64,000 nt of DNA, from assembly GCF_003012705.1 (NCBI RefSeq), contig NZ_PXYL01000002.1, positions 496,001 through 560,000 of the forward strand. The letters run 5' to 3'. The notes below the pieces were generated by a model that searched no databases, was not told where the DNA came from, and worked only from the letters and a program-made list of their open reading frames with translations. Origin of the DNA: Pseudaminobacter soli (ex Li et al. 2025) (GTDB lineage Bacteria > Pseudomonadota > Alphaproteobacteria > Rhizobiales > Rhizobiaceae). Of the stretch, positions 17,901-26,065 are shown piece after piece (position 1 is the stretch's first letter; each line of letters opens with the position of its first letter). A program made the translations under genes and the position numbers.

Positions 17901-18085
17901 TTGCCGTAATCGGCGGCCTCATCTCCTCGACAGCGCTGAGCCTCGTCTACGTGCCTGTTGTCTACACTTTCATGGACGACCTGCAGCGCTTCCTCGGGAG
18001 GCATCTGAAAAAGCTGCTGGTCGAGCAAGCGCCAACAGAAAGTTCCGAAGCCGCTCCCGCCGCATTGGAGGATTTGAACACATGA
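14951..18085 (+). CDS. RND-family efflux pump, inner-membrane transporter
   Basis: 1044 residues, the full size of AcrB/MexB-type HAE1 pumps. It starts with the typical SSWSIRNPVPTIVLFL helix and has two large periplasmic loops and twelve membrane helices. The proton-relay pair D400-D401 is intact in VGILVDDAIVEIEN (helix 4). A late segment LMGIAAKNSILLVEYA matches helix 10 with its conserved lysine. Substrates are not predictable; drugs, metals-chelates or solvents are all possible. It is controlled presumably by the divergent two-component system. Confidence 0.95.
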   Translation: MNAISSWSIRNPVPTIVLFLSLTVAGIWGFMQLRINNTPDIDLPTVTVSVSQPGAAPSEMEVQVAQVIENAVATLDGVDDASTSLNEGSATITVEFALNTDPEQATNDVRNAVSSVQADLPAGASEPVVTRVNASGNALLSFVVEASSMAPDELSWYIDNDVAKALLGVADVSKIERSGGVDRVIRVELDPNRLAALGVSAADVSQKLASINVNQPGGRTTIGGREQSVRTLGAVTTVEALADTRIPLSNGSDVKLSDLGTVVDSWEKPRQTAFLDGREVVSFSVFRSVGSSEVKVVEKVRDKVAEIDAANTDARFTEVTSSSGFVEESYDAAIEALWLGALLAIGVVWAFLRDIRATLVAAVAMPLSLIPTFAVMAWLDISLNNITLLALSLVVGILVDDAIVEIENIVRHMRQTGNGAYKAALEAADEIGLAVVATTATIVAVFLPVAFMPGIPGKMFLTFAVAVCVSVLFSLVVARMLTPLMGAYLVRSGGHGEEDMPAWVPTYLWLLRLALRYRWATLLAGVAFFVGSMLMATRLPTEFMAAADRGRSIMSVQLPPGATITQTSSVVTQITDRLKDDPAVKSIFATVGTASQSGGGPNRGSTASEVRTANVTINLVPRSERHLSQQEFEAEATEKLRDIPGARMQFGGDGLSGSKVSVTLVSADPDALQSASEALLEQMKTVPGLANPNSTAMSTKPELIFRPDNARASELGVTPTEIAMTVKVATIGDNDSSLPKFNLGDRQIPIVVTLPDEAIADPTTLAILPLIGSKGTVPLGSVAEISFDAGPNSITRVGRNRSATVEAELSGITLGEATTAIRALPVMQNLPAGVNDLARGDSARMQELFSGFAMAIISGVLLMYLTLVLLFKSFVQPVTILVALPLSIGGALGFLLLTGKALGISTLIGLLMLMGIAAKNSILLVEYALIAEKQPGMSRLEALLDAARKRARPIVMTSIAMGAGMLPIALGIGADAETRMPMAIAVIGGLISSTALSLVYVPVVYTFMDDLQRFLGRHLKKLLVEQAPTESSEAAPAALEDLNT

Positions 18086-18143
18086 CGCAATGGCGGGCCG
18101 ATTGCGGCTGCAACCTGCCAATGTGCCGGAAACGAAAACAACC

Positions 18144-19748
18144 TCAGATCTTTGCGATGCCAGGGAAGAAAAGATAGCAGGCGACACTGATCACGATGAG
18201 ATAGGCAAGCATCACCAGGCACCAGAAGAAATTGTGCCGGATGACTTCACCTTCGTGGCGCACGAAACGTGTGGTCGAAACGCCGACGCTGGCTGTCTGT
18301 GGCGCGATGGGTTTTCCAATCTCTGCGCCGACTGAATTGACCGTCGGCAGCAGCAGCGGCGGGAAACCGAGGAGTTGCCCGACCAGAGCTTGGAATTTGC
18401 CGAACATGGCGTTGGTGGAGGTATTGCTGCCAGACAGGGCGACGCCGATGAATCCGAGAATTGGAGCGACGATTATAAAGGCAGTACCGAGTGACGAAAA
18501 AGCCTTCGCCAGCGACGCTGCCATACCGGAGAAGTTGTAGACATAGGCCAGCCCGAATATGAACACCCCGACTAGGCAGGCTCCCCACATCTGCGACCAG
18601 GTCTTGTTCCAGATTTCGGCAAGTTGCCCGCGGCTCACACGCAACAGCAGCGCGACGATGATCCACGATGCGAGGATCGCCGAACCGCCGACAAACGGTG
18701 TCCAGTTGAAGACCGCGGCGTTCTTCGCTCCCTCCACGATCGAGGATGCTGCAGCTACCTGCATATGCAGCACCACTATGCTGGGCAGCTTGGACCACGG
18801 TCCCGTCCAGGCGACGACGACGATGATCAGAACCGCGATCGGCATCCAGGCCTGGAAGATGTCACTGGTGGAAAGGCCATGATCGGCTGCCGTCGGGGGC
18901 CCCGTCAGCGGCTTGCCGCCATAACCTCGCATCTGCTTGGGCTGCCAGACTTTTAGCAGGACGAGCAGGCATACAAAGCACACGATGGAGCCCGCGATAT
19001 CGGGCAGATAGGGACCGAGAAAGACGCCGACCGGCAATTGGCCGGCAATGTATGCGAGCGACCCGACAACGGCGATTGGCCATGCCTCCCACATGCCTTC
19101 CTTGCCCGAAACCAGATAGAGCAGGATCCACGGCGGCAACAACGCCAGGATCGCAACGATCTTGCTGACCGACCCCGACAGCGCAAGCAACGGATACCCT
19201 GTGACAGCCGCGAGCGCGATGATGGGTGCACCGAGCGCGCCGAAGGACACCGGTGCGTTGTTGGCGATCGCGGCCACCCGGACGGCATCGAGATCCGGAA
19301 TATCGAGGGCGATCAGAATCGGGGCGACGAATGCCCATGGATAACCAAAGCCGACGAGGCCTTCCAGGAGCGCACCGAACGCCCAGGCAAACAGGATGGT
19401 TTGAACCCGGACATCCTGTGTTCCCTGTGCGATCAGCCAACGTCTCAGCTTGTCGAATGTGCCGGTGATGACCAGCGTGTTGAAAAGCATCACGCCCCAG
19501 AACGTGATCCAGTCGACATTCCATACGCCTGTGGCAGAGCCGTAGAGATAGGCAAGGATGCCGTCGCCGAGCGGCATGCGCCAGACCCAAAGCCCAAGCG
19601 CAAACGTAATGATTGAGCCGACAAGTGTCGCCACCCACGCCGACCAGCGAAGCGCGGCCAGCATGAACAACAATGCCGCGACCGGAAGCAGGGCTACGAG
19701 CCATGTGATGAACAAATTGCCGGTGGGATTGAGAATCTGGCTGAACAT
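18144..19748 (-). CDS. lctP: L-lactate permease (LctP family)
   Basis: 534 residues and about 13-14 membrane helices, matching LctP/LldP/GlcA proton symporters for lactate and glycolate. Recognisable segments are TWLVALLPVAALLFMLA, LEGLVGFGYPWAFVAPIL, IANNAPVSFGALGAPI and the late ALSGSNTSTNAMFG. The ATG at 19748 is the likely start. No lactate dehydrogenase gene is adjacent. The next gene downstream is the convergent RND pump; upstream is an Lrp-type regulator in the same orientation. Confidence 0.94.
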   Translation of the reverse strand: MFSQILNPTGNLFITWLVALLPVAALLFMLAALRWSAWVATLVGSIITFALGLWVWRMPLGDGILAYLYGSATGVWNVDWITFWGVMLFNTLVITGTFDKLRRWLIAQGTQDVRVQTILFAWAFGALLEGLVGFGYPWAFVAPILIALDIPDLDAVRVAAIANNAPVSFGALGAPIIALAAVTGYPLLALSGSVSKIVAILALLPPWILLYLVSGKEGMWEAWPIAVVGSLAYIAGQLPVGVFLGPYLPDIAGSIVCFVCLLVLLKVWQPKQMRGYGGKPLTGPPTAADHGLSTSDIFQAWMPIAVLIIVVVAWTGPWSKLPSIVVLHMQVAAASSIVEGAKNAAVFNWTPFVGGSAILASWIIVALLLRVSRGQLAEIWNKTWSQMWGACLVGVFIFGLAYVYNFSGMAASLAKAFSSLGTAFIIVAPILGFIGVALSGSNTSTNAMFGKFQALVGQLLGFPPLLLPTVNSVGAEIGKPIAPQTASVGVSTTRFVRHEGEVIRHNFFWCLVMLAYLIVISVACYLFFPGIAKI

Positions 19749-19985
19749 TTGAAAGACCGCCCATCAGAAAGTTGGCGCAGACGTTTCGTGTTCACTTCAA
19801 GGCAAATAGCGCCAAGGGCCGAATATCCGGCAGGCATGTAAGGTTACCAGATTTTGGCTGCAACGTTAAGGCGAACCGCGTTCACCGTGCGGCCCGGCTG
19901 ACACGTTGCATGAGGCTCTTTTGTCGGACCGGCGGGGAGGGCCAGTTGCCCAATCTCTCCACGGCCTGGCGCCTACACGTCGCCA

Positions 19986-20450
19986 TTATGGCAACGGAAG
20001 CACTTCGGATCGCTTGGTCTGACCGAGAGCAAAACTGGTTTCGATTGATGCGACGCCCTCGAGCCGGGTGAGCTTGGTTTTGAGAAAGGCTTCGTAGGCA
20101 GCAAGATCGGCCACCACGACGCGCATCAGATAGTCATATTGCCCTGTCATCAGGTAGCAATCCACGACCTCCGGCCATTTCGAGACGGTCTGCGCAAAGC
20201 GATCAAGATATTCTTCCCTTTGCCGCTCCAGCTTGATTGATGCAAAGGCGCTGACCGGCAAACCGATCTTGGCTTGGTCGATGACGGCGGCGTAGCCCTT
20301 TATGATGCCTTCGTCTTCCATCATCCGCAGACGTCTGGCGCAGGGAGTAGGGGAGAGCCCCACTTTGTCTGCAAGTTCCTGCAGCGTGATGCGCCCGTCG
20401 CTTTGAAGCACGGCGATGATCTTGCTGTCGATACGATCCAGCTTGCTCAT
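19986..20450 (-). CDS. Lrp/AsnC-family regulator (MdeR-like)
   Basis: From the ATG at 20450 (GAGGAGGATTCCGCC ahead of it) the protein has 154 residues: helix-turn-helix LQELADKVGLSPTPCARRLRMM and a C-terminal ligand domain with DCYLMTGQYDYLMRVVV. It is divergent from the AceE-like gene at 20580. In Pseudomonas putida an Lrp-type MdeR is likewise divergent from mde genes that include the AceE-like MdeB. A role as local activator responding to an amino acid (methionine or a branched-chain amino acid) is inferred from that. It may also act on lctP, which lies downstream. Confidence 0.9.
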   Translation of the reverse strand: MSKLDRIDSKIIAVLQSDGRITLQELADKVGLSPTPCARRLRMMEDEGIIKGYAAVIDQAKIGLPVSAFASIKLERQREEYLDRFAQTVSKWPEVVDCYLMTGQYDYLMRVVVADLAAYEAFLKTKLTRLEGVASIETSFALGQTKRSEVLPLP

Positions 20451-20579
20451 TGGCGGAATCCTCCTCAAACTCGGCCACTGATAGCTGAATACATTAAAAT
20501 TGGCTCAAACCACCCCTGCTTTTGGCAGATTCCTCTATTGGCGCCCCACTAAGGTTCCACCAAACGAAGAGGGGATTCC

Positions 20580-22967
20580 GTGGAAGACAAGATTGCTTTT
20601 CTGGCCGAGCTCGAAAAGAAGGTGCTGTGGCTGTCGAGCTGGATGATCCATCACGCCAACCATGTTCGGCCCAATGATGATGGATTGAAGGTCGGAGGGC
20701 ACCAGGCCTCCTCCGCTTCGCTGTCGACGATCATGACGGCCCTTTACTTCTCCGTCCTCGAACCAGAGGACCGGGTTGCGGTGAAGCCGCATGCCAGCCC
20801 GGTATTCCATGCAATCCAGTACCTCTTGGGCAACCAGACCCTAGGCAAGCTCAAAAACTTCCGCGCCTTTGGTGGCGCGCAGTCCTATCCCTCGCGCACC
20901 AAGGATACGGATGATGTCGACTTTTCCACCGGCTCGGTCGGATTGGGCGCGGCGCAAACGGTGTTTGCATCACTGGTGCAGGACTATCTGAAGGCCAAGG
21001 ATTGGTTCGCCGATAGGCGGGAAGGGCGCATGATCGCCCTGCTGGGCGATGCCGAGATGGACGAGGGCAACATCTTCGAAGCTTTGCTCGAGGGCTGGAA
21101 GCACGGTCTGCGCAATACCTGGTGGATCGTCGACTACAATCGCCAAAGCTTGGACGCCGTGGTGCGGGAAGGGCTCTGGGAGAGGTTCGAAGCGATATTC
21201 AGGAATTTCGGTTGGGAAGTTCAGATCCTGAAATATGGCTCGCTGCAGCGGGCTGCTTTTGCCGAGCCAGGAGGAGATGCACTCAAGCATTGGATCGACC
21301 AATGCCCCAATCAGCTTTATTCGGCGCTGACCTTCCAGGGAGGTGCGGCTTGGCGAAAGAGGCTGCTGGATGATCTCGGCGACCAAGGTCAGGTTTCCGC
21401 ATTGATCGACCGCCGAAGCGACGCTGAGCTACAGGCACTGATGACCAATCTCGCCGGCCATGATCTGCCGGTCCTTCTCGAGGCGTTCGAAGCGTCCACA
21501 TCTCATGATCGGCCCGTTTGCTTCATCACCTATACAATCAAGGGATACGGTCTGCCGCTAGCCGGGCACAAGGACAACCACGCTGGGCTCATGACGCCAG
21601 CGCAGGTGGGCGTACTGCGCGAAAAGATGTCCATCAGGGAAGGCCACGAATGGGAGCCCTTCGAGGGGCTCGCCAGCGAGAGCGACACCCTGGAGGCGTT
21701 CCTCCGACAGGTTCCGTTCCAACAAATGGGAAGGCGCCGCTATTCTGCTCCTCGGATCGAGGTCCCCGATCGGCTTGAGACGCAGATTGCGCCGTCGATG
21801 TCCACGCAGCAGGGCTTTGGTCTGCTGATGAACGAAATTGCAAAGCAGAGTTCGCCATTCGCCGAGCGGGTCGTGACGACGTCCCCCGACGTCACGGTAT
21901 CGACCAATCTTGGCGCCTGGGTAAACCGCCGCGGACTGTTCGCACGCGAGGAATTGGTCGATCTGTTTCGCAAGGAGCGCATCCCGTCGACCTTTGCGTG
22001 GGATTTTTCGCCCAAGGGGCAGCACCTTGAGCTTGGGATCGCAGAGATGAACCTGTTCTTGATGCTGTCGGCACTCGGGCTTTCCCACTCGCTGTATGGC
22101 GAACGGCTTTTGCCCGTCGGAACTCTCTACGATCCCTTTATCGAGAGAGGCCTAGATGCATTGAACTATGCCTGTTATCAGGACGCCCGGTTCATCGTCG
22201 CCGCCACACCGTCGGGTGTCACACTTGCGCCGGAAGGCGGTGCACATCAATCGATTGCAACACCCCTCATCGGCATGGCCCAAGATGGACTTGCCTCGTT
22301 CGAACCTGCATTCGTCGATGAGCTCGCGATCATTATGAGATTTGCGTTTGATTATATTCAGCGCGGTGGCAGCAATGAGCCTGACCGCGGAAACTGGCTG
22401 CGGGATGCTAGCGGGGGCTCGGTCTATCTGCGGCTATCGACCCGCACGATCGACCAGCCCAATCGACAGATCGACGCCGGTATGGCTGCCGACATCGTTA
22501 ATGGCGGCTATTGGCTGCGTAAGCCGGGTCCGAATGCAGAGCTCGTAGTCGCTTACACCGGGGTACTTGCGCCCGAGGCTTTGGAAGCGGTCGGGCTGAT
22601 GGCAGAAGACCGCCGTGACATCGGCTTGCTGGCGGTGACGTCGGCAGACAGGTTGAACGCTGGCTGGACTGCCGCTCACCTTGGCAAGGAGCAGGGAATG
22701 GCCAATGCCCAGAGCCATGTTGAAAGGCTATTGTCGATCATGCCCAGGGATTGCGGTTTGGTAACTGTGGCCGACGGCCACCCCGCTACACTCGCTTGGC
22801 TGGGATCGGTGCATGGACATCGCACGCGTTCGCTCGGTGTTGAGCATTTTGGCCAAACCGGCACAATTGCCGAGCTTTATCGTCAGTATGGGATAGATGC
22901 GCAGGGCATCATGAAGGCGGCTCAAACGCTCATTCCGGGCAAGCCCATCAGGCATCTGCGCCATTAG
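20580..22967 (+). CDS. AceE/MdeB-like homodimeric 2-oxoacid dehydrogenase E1 (transketolase-like)
   Basis: 795 residues with a thiamine-diphosphate fold. The TPP/Mg motif is LLGDAEMDEGNIFEA followed by IVDYNRQSLD (GDx..N type), close to the corresponding region of AceE. H-containing segments IHHANHVRPN and GHKDNHAG fit the active site. It is shorter than AceE (about 887) and about the size of proteins annotated as transketolase beside Lrp regulators. The start is GTG at 20580 with GAAGAGGGG ahead. The likely reaction is decarboxylation of pyruvate or 2-oxobutyrate as E1 of a dehydrogenase complex; E2 and E3 are not encoded nearby. Substrate is inferred from the MdeB precedent. Confidence 0.85.
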   Translation: MEDKIAFLAELEKKVLWLSSWMIHHANHVRPNDDGLKVGGHQASSASLSTIMTALYFSVLEPEDRVAVKPHASPVFHAIQYLLGNQTLGKLKNFRAFGGAQSYPSRTKDTDDVDFSTGSVGLGAAQTVFASLVQDYLKAKDWFADRREGRMIALLGDAEMDEGNIFEALLEGWKHGLRNTWWIVDYNRQSLDAVVREGLWERFEAIFRNFGWEVQILKYGSLQRAAFAEPGGDALKHWIDQCPNQLYSALTFQGGAAWRKRLLDDLGDQGQVSALIDRRSDAELQALMTNLAGHDLPVLLEAFEASTSHDRPVCFITYTIKGYGLPLAGHKDNHAGLMTPAQVGVLREKMSIREGHEWEPFEGLASESDTLEAFLRQVPFQQMGRRRYSAPRIEVPDRLETQIAPSMSTQQGFGLLMNEIAKQSSPFAERVVTTSPDVTVSTNLGAWVNRRGLFAREELVDLFRKERIPSTFAWDFSPKGQHLELGIAEMNLFLMLSALGLSHSLYGERLLPVGTLYDPFIERGLDALNYACYQDARFIVAATPSGVTLAPEGGAHQSIATPLIGMAQDGLASFEPAFVDELAIIMRFAFDYIQRGGSNEPDRGNWLRDASGGSVYLRLSTRTIDQPNRQIDAGMAADIVNGGYWLRKPGPNAELVVAYTGVLAPEALEAVGLMAEDRRDIGLLAVTSADRLNAGWTAAHLGKEQGMANAQSHVERLLSIMPRDCGLVTVADGHPATLAWLGSVHGHRTRSLGVEHFGQTGTIAELYRQYGIDAQGIMKAAQTLIPGKPIRHLRH

Positions 22968-23022
22968 CGACATTGATTGCCAAAGGTCATCCGGCGGTCC
23001 GAGCGCCGAGCCGGCTCGGGCC

Positions 23023-23655
23023 CTATCCGGGGCGGCGGATGGCGCGCACCTTTCCGCTGCCGCCGCCCCCACAGAAGAACCGATCGTTGCCGTTGGACTC
23101 GAGCCCCGACACCATCGTTCCGGGCGGCATTTCGAGTCTTTCGAGGACCTTTCCGGTTTTGGGATCGACATGTCGCAGTTCGCTCTCGTCGCCTTCCCAG
23201 GTGGCGTGCCATAGCTCGCCATCGATCCAGGTCACGCCGGTGACGAAGCGGTTGGACTCGATGGTGCGGAGGATCGTGCCATTTTCGGGATCGATCTGAT
23301 GGATTTTCCGGTCCCGATATTGCCCAACCCAGAGCGATCCCTCGGCCCAAGCGAGGCCTGAGTCTCCTCCGCCACCAGGCGCGGGGATCGTGGCGAGCAC
23401 CTGGCTCGTCTTCGGATCGACTTTCTGGATGCGATTCTCTGCGATCTGATAAAGATGTCGACCGTCGAACGCGGTCCCTGCATGCGCGGGGACATCGATC
23501 GAGCGCAGAACCTGCCCGTCAGCCGGATCGACGGCGTTCAGCCGCTCTCCCGACGCGAACCAGATGTGCTGACCGTCGAACGTGACGCCGTGCACTGCCT
23601 CGACGCCCGGAAAGGGTCCGTATTCCTTGATGATTTCGGCTGATGATCGTTTCAT
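23023..23655 (-). CDS. Beta-propeller protein, glutamine-cyclotransferase/Vgb-like
   Basis: 210 residues made of repeated blades of the type GVTFDGQHIWFASGERLNAVDPADGQVL, with recurring IDPENGTI / VDPKTGKV turns: about five repeats. There is no signal peptide, so it is cytoplasmic. The repeats resemble PQQ/streptogramin-lyase-like (Vgb) and glutaminyl cyclotransferase-like propellers; I see no catalytic set that decides. It lies nine bases downstream of the TPR/winged-helix regulator and probably shares its transcript. Confidence 0.75.
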   Translation of the reverse strand: MKRSSAEIIKEYGPFPGVEAVHGVTFDGQHIWFASGERLNAVDPADGQVLRSIDVPAHAGTAFDGRHLYQIAENRIQKVDPKTSQVLATIPAPGGGGDSGLAWAEGSLWVGQYRDRKIHQIDPENGTILRTIESNRFVTGVTWIDGELWHATWEGDESELRHVDPKTGKVLERLEMPPGTMVSGLESNGNDRFFCGGGGSGKVRAIRRPG

Positions 23656-23664
23656 TCGCTTATC

Positions 23665-24885
23665 CTAGCCATTGGGCAGCGGAGCGGGGAGTAACAAAGA
23701 CGTCGGAAATCCTGGCACGGACGGAGCGATCCATCGATGCGACCGCCCCTGGCCGAATGACTGCACTTTGCCTTCCGCGGCGAGTTGTTCAAGCGCTCGT
23801 TGCACGGTGCGTGGGCTGGCATCGAGTGCGATCGCCAGGGCCGAACTCGACCAGGACTCGCCATCGGCCAGCAAGGCGAGCACGACCGAATGCTGATTTT
23901 CGACGGGCGGCGCCAACACCACTATCTCGTTCGCACGGCGCGGCTTGAGCAGAAAACCTGTTTTCGTCGCGCTCACCTCCACCAACTCCCGAAGCACCGC
24001 ACGAAGCCGTCCCATTTCTACCCGCAGCCGCGCGCGATGCGATTCATCGGCGTCCTTGCCGTGGAAGGCGCGTTCAATAAGCATATGTCTCGACGCGTCC
24101 CCCGGCCAGGCTTCTCCCAGCGTGCGGGCTAGCGCGAAGAGGATTGGGCGCGTCGCGAGCGAGACCACGCCTCTGCCATCCCGCACGACATTGCGACACC
24201 CATCCACCATAAGCGCTCCCGAAGATAAGAGCGCTTCCACCTCATCGAGCAGGAGCAGGCGTTCCTCGCCACGAGCGATAAGACGCGCCGCGGGCGTGTT
24301 CAGCGCGACCGATGCGTTCTCGACCTCCGCGTTCAGCGCGGGGATGTCCGCCTCTTGCGCCGCCAGCCTTGCTCGAATGAGTGCGGCATGGGCCGTCTTT
24401 GTCTGCAGGCGCCGGATCGAGATCCCCACGACCGCGAGCTCATAGGTCGCTCTCAGCGCAGGTGGGAGCAGCATTGGATCTTGCTCTGCAAGGGTACGCT
24501 CGGCCTGGTCGAGGTGACCGATCAGGAGCAGGCGACGGGCTTTCAGGTTGCGCGCATGCGCGGCGTTCAGGCGGTCGCCGTAGGCGTCGAGCGCCGCCTG
24601 GGCTGCGTCGAGCGCCTTCGCGGACCAACCGAGATCGCGAGACACGAGGGCGATCTCGGCCTCCGCGACGACGCACCGCGCGCGGGCCACTGCCTCTTTC
24701 GGGCCAAACGCGCGGGCAGCGCTCTTGAGGAGCGCCTTTGCTCGGACGAGATCACCGAGCTGCGCCATTGCTATGCCTCGGAGCGCGAGGGCAGGGGCGT
24801 CTTCGCGCAGGGCGACCCGGTTCAATGCGCCAAAGGGGTCGCCGTTAGCGAGCGCACGAGCGGCGGCGGTGATCAGCGAGTCCAT
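23665..24885 (-). CDS. TPR/winged-helix regulator of unknown target
   Basis: A 406-residue soluble protein. The first 200 residues are helical, Ala/Leu/Arg-rich repeats of the tetratricopeptide kind. A middle part has RILFALARTLGEAWPG. The last 70 residues form a winged helix-turn-helix (SSSALAIALDASPRTVQRALEQLAAEGKVQSFG) and end in a Pro-rich tail. It is divergent from the DUF899 pair across 88 bases and is likely to regulate both directions. I do not recognise a named family. Confidence 0.75.
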   Translation of the reverse strand: MDSLITAAARALANGDPFGALNRVALREDAPALALRGIAMAQLGDLVRAKALLKSAARAFGPKEAVARARCVVAEAEIALVSRDLGWSAKALDAAQAALDAYGDRLNAAHARNLKARRLLLIGHLDQAERTLAEQDPMLLPPALRATYELAVVGISIRRLQTKTAHAALIRARLAAQEADIPALNAEVENASVALNTPAARLIARGEERLLLLDEVEALLSSGALMVDGCRNVVRDGRGVVSLATRPILFALARTLGEAWPGDASRHMLIERAFHGKDADESHRARLRVEMGRLRAVLRELVEVSATKTGFLLKPRRANEIVVLAPPVENQHSVVLALLADGESWSSSALAIALDASPRTVQRALEQLAAEGKVQSFGQGRSHRWIAPSVPGFPTSLLLPAPLPNG

Positions 24886-24973
24886 TCGAATCCCGTCACA
24901 ATTGTAACTCTCACCGTTCGACTTCCGGTGCCAAAACTATCCTACGACCAACAATTAGGAGGTTTCAAAAGCC

Positions 24974-25768
24974 ATGACCACATCAGTCAGGAACGGACAA
25001 AAGGGCAGACAGCCCGTCATGCACACACCGCCAGTCGTGTCGCCGCAAGCATGGGAGGCAGCCCGCCAGCAACTGCTCGTAAAGGAAAAGGCCCAGAGCC
25101 ACGCCCGTGACGCCCTGGCAGCCGAGCGCCGGCGCATGCCTTGGATGGCCGTGGAAAAGGCGTATGCGTTCGTGGGCCCTCAAGGCAACGTCAGTCTCCT
25201 CGACCTGTTCGAGGGCCGGCGCCAGTTGATCGTCTACCGCGCTTTCTATGAGCCGGGCGTGTACGGCTGGCCAGATCATGCCTGCCGGGGCTGTTCCATG
25301 GTGGCCGACCAGGTCGCCCACGTCGCCCACCTCAACGCCCGCGACACCACGCTTGTCTTCATCTCGCGTGCACCTCAGGCCGACATCGCGCGACTGAAGG
25401 CGCGAATGGGTTGGAAGATGCCTTGGTACACCATCACTGACAGCTTCGACGGCGACTTCGGCGTGGACGAGTGGCACGGCACGAACGTGTTCTACCGCGA
25501 CGGCGACCGACTGTTTCGCACCTACTTCGTCAACAATCGCGGCGATGAGCAGATGGGGAACACCTGGAACTACCTCGACATCACGCCACTCGGCCGGCAG
25601 GAGGTCTGGGAAGACTCGCCCGACGGCTATCCCCAGACCCCGACCTACAAGTGGTGGAACTGGCACGACAGCTACGTGGCAGACGCAGAGCCCGACAAGA
25701 AGTGGGTCGAGGTGTCGGATGTCGGCGAGGCGGCGTTCCGCGACCAGCAGGGGAGCGCAAAGCCATGA
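24974..25768 (+). CDS. DUF899 thioredoxin-like protein
   Basis: 264 residues of the DUF899 family, thioredoxin-fold proteins of unknown role. The CxxC pair is C104/C107 in DHACRGCSMVADQ. VARLKARMGWKMPWYT-like and FDGDFGVDEWHGTNVFYRDGD segments and the WWNWHDSY ending are typical. The ATG at 24974 follows a strong TTAGGAGG. The stop overlaps the start of the next gene (ATGA). A dithiol reductase or peroxiredoxin-like activity is plausible but not shown. Confidence 0.88.
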   Translation: MTTSVRNGQKGRQPVMHTPPVVSPQAWEAARQQLLVKEKAQSHARDALAAERRRMPWMAVEKAYAFVGPQGNVSLLDLFEGRRQLIVYRAFYEPGVYGWPDHACRGCSMVADQVAHVAHLNARDTTLVFISRAPQADIARLKARMGWKMPWYTITDSFDGDFGVDEWHGTNVFYRDGDRLFRTYFVNNRGDEQMGNTWNYLDITPLGRQEVWEDSPDGYPQTPTYKWWNWHDSYVADAEPDKKWVEVSDVGEAAFRDQQGSAKP

Positions 25769-26046
25769 ACCATGCCGGTTGCGGCGAGTCAGACGAGCGA
25801 GCGCACAATCGGGATGCTGGCGTGCTCAAGGCGACTGACTGGCTGGGCCTGGCGGCATCGCCTACCTTCGCCATCATGGCGCTGCTGACCAGTGTTTTCG
25901 GCAGTGGCCAGGCGGAGATGCTCTGCTCGGGCATGCAATGGTCGCCGCTGAGCGGGATGGCCACGATGTATGTGCTGATGAGCGCCTTCCATTCGGCGCC
26001 GTGGCTGAAGCTGGCCTCCCGCCTGGGAAGCCAGTCCAAGTTCTGA
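25765..26046 (+). CDS. Small two-span membrane protein
   Basis: 93 residues from the ATG at 25765, which overlaps the DUF899 stop by four bases. Two hydrophobic segments are seen (about residues 28-46, LGLAASPTFAIMALLTSVFG, and 62-79, MATMYVLMSAFHSAPW). A single cysteine sits between them in MLCSGMQWSPL. Similar small proteins accompany DUF899 genes in other proteobacteria, as far as I recall. The two products may act together at the membrane; function unknown. Confidence 0.72.
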   Translation: MNHAGCGESDERAHNRDAGVLKATDWLGLAASPTFAIMALLTSVFGSGQAEMLCSGMQWSPLSGMATMYVLMSAFHSAPWLKLASRLGSQSKF

Positions 26047-26065
26047 CATCGGTAGCGGCGAGGGT

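Noticed and set aside
23006-23019. CCGAGCCGGCTCGG palindrome behind the AceE-like gene
   Set aside because: A 5-bp stem with a 4-base loop; too little to call a terminator.
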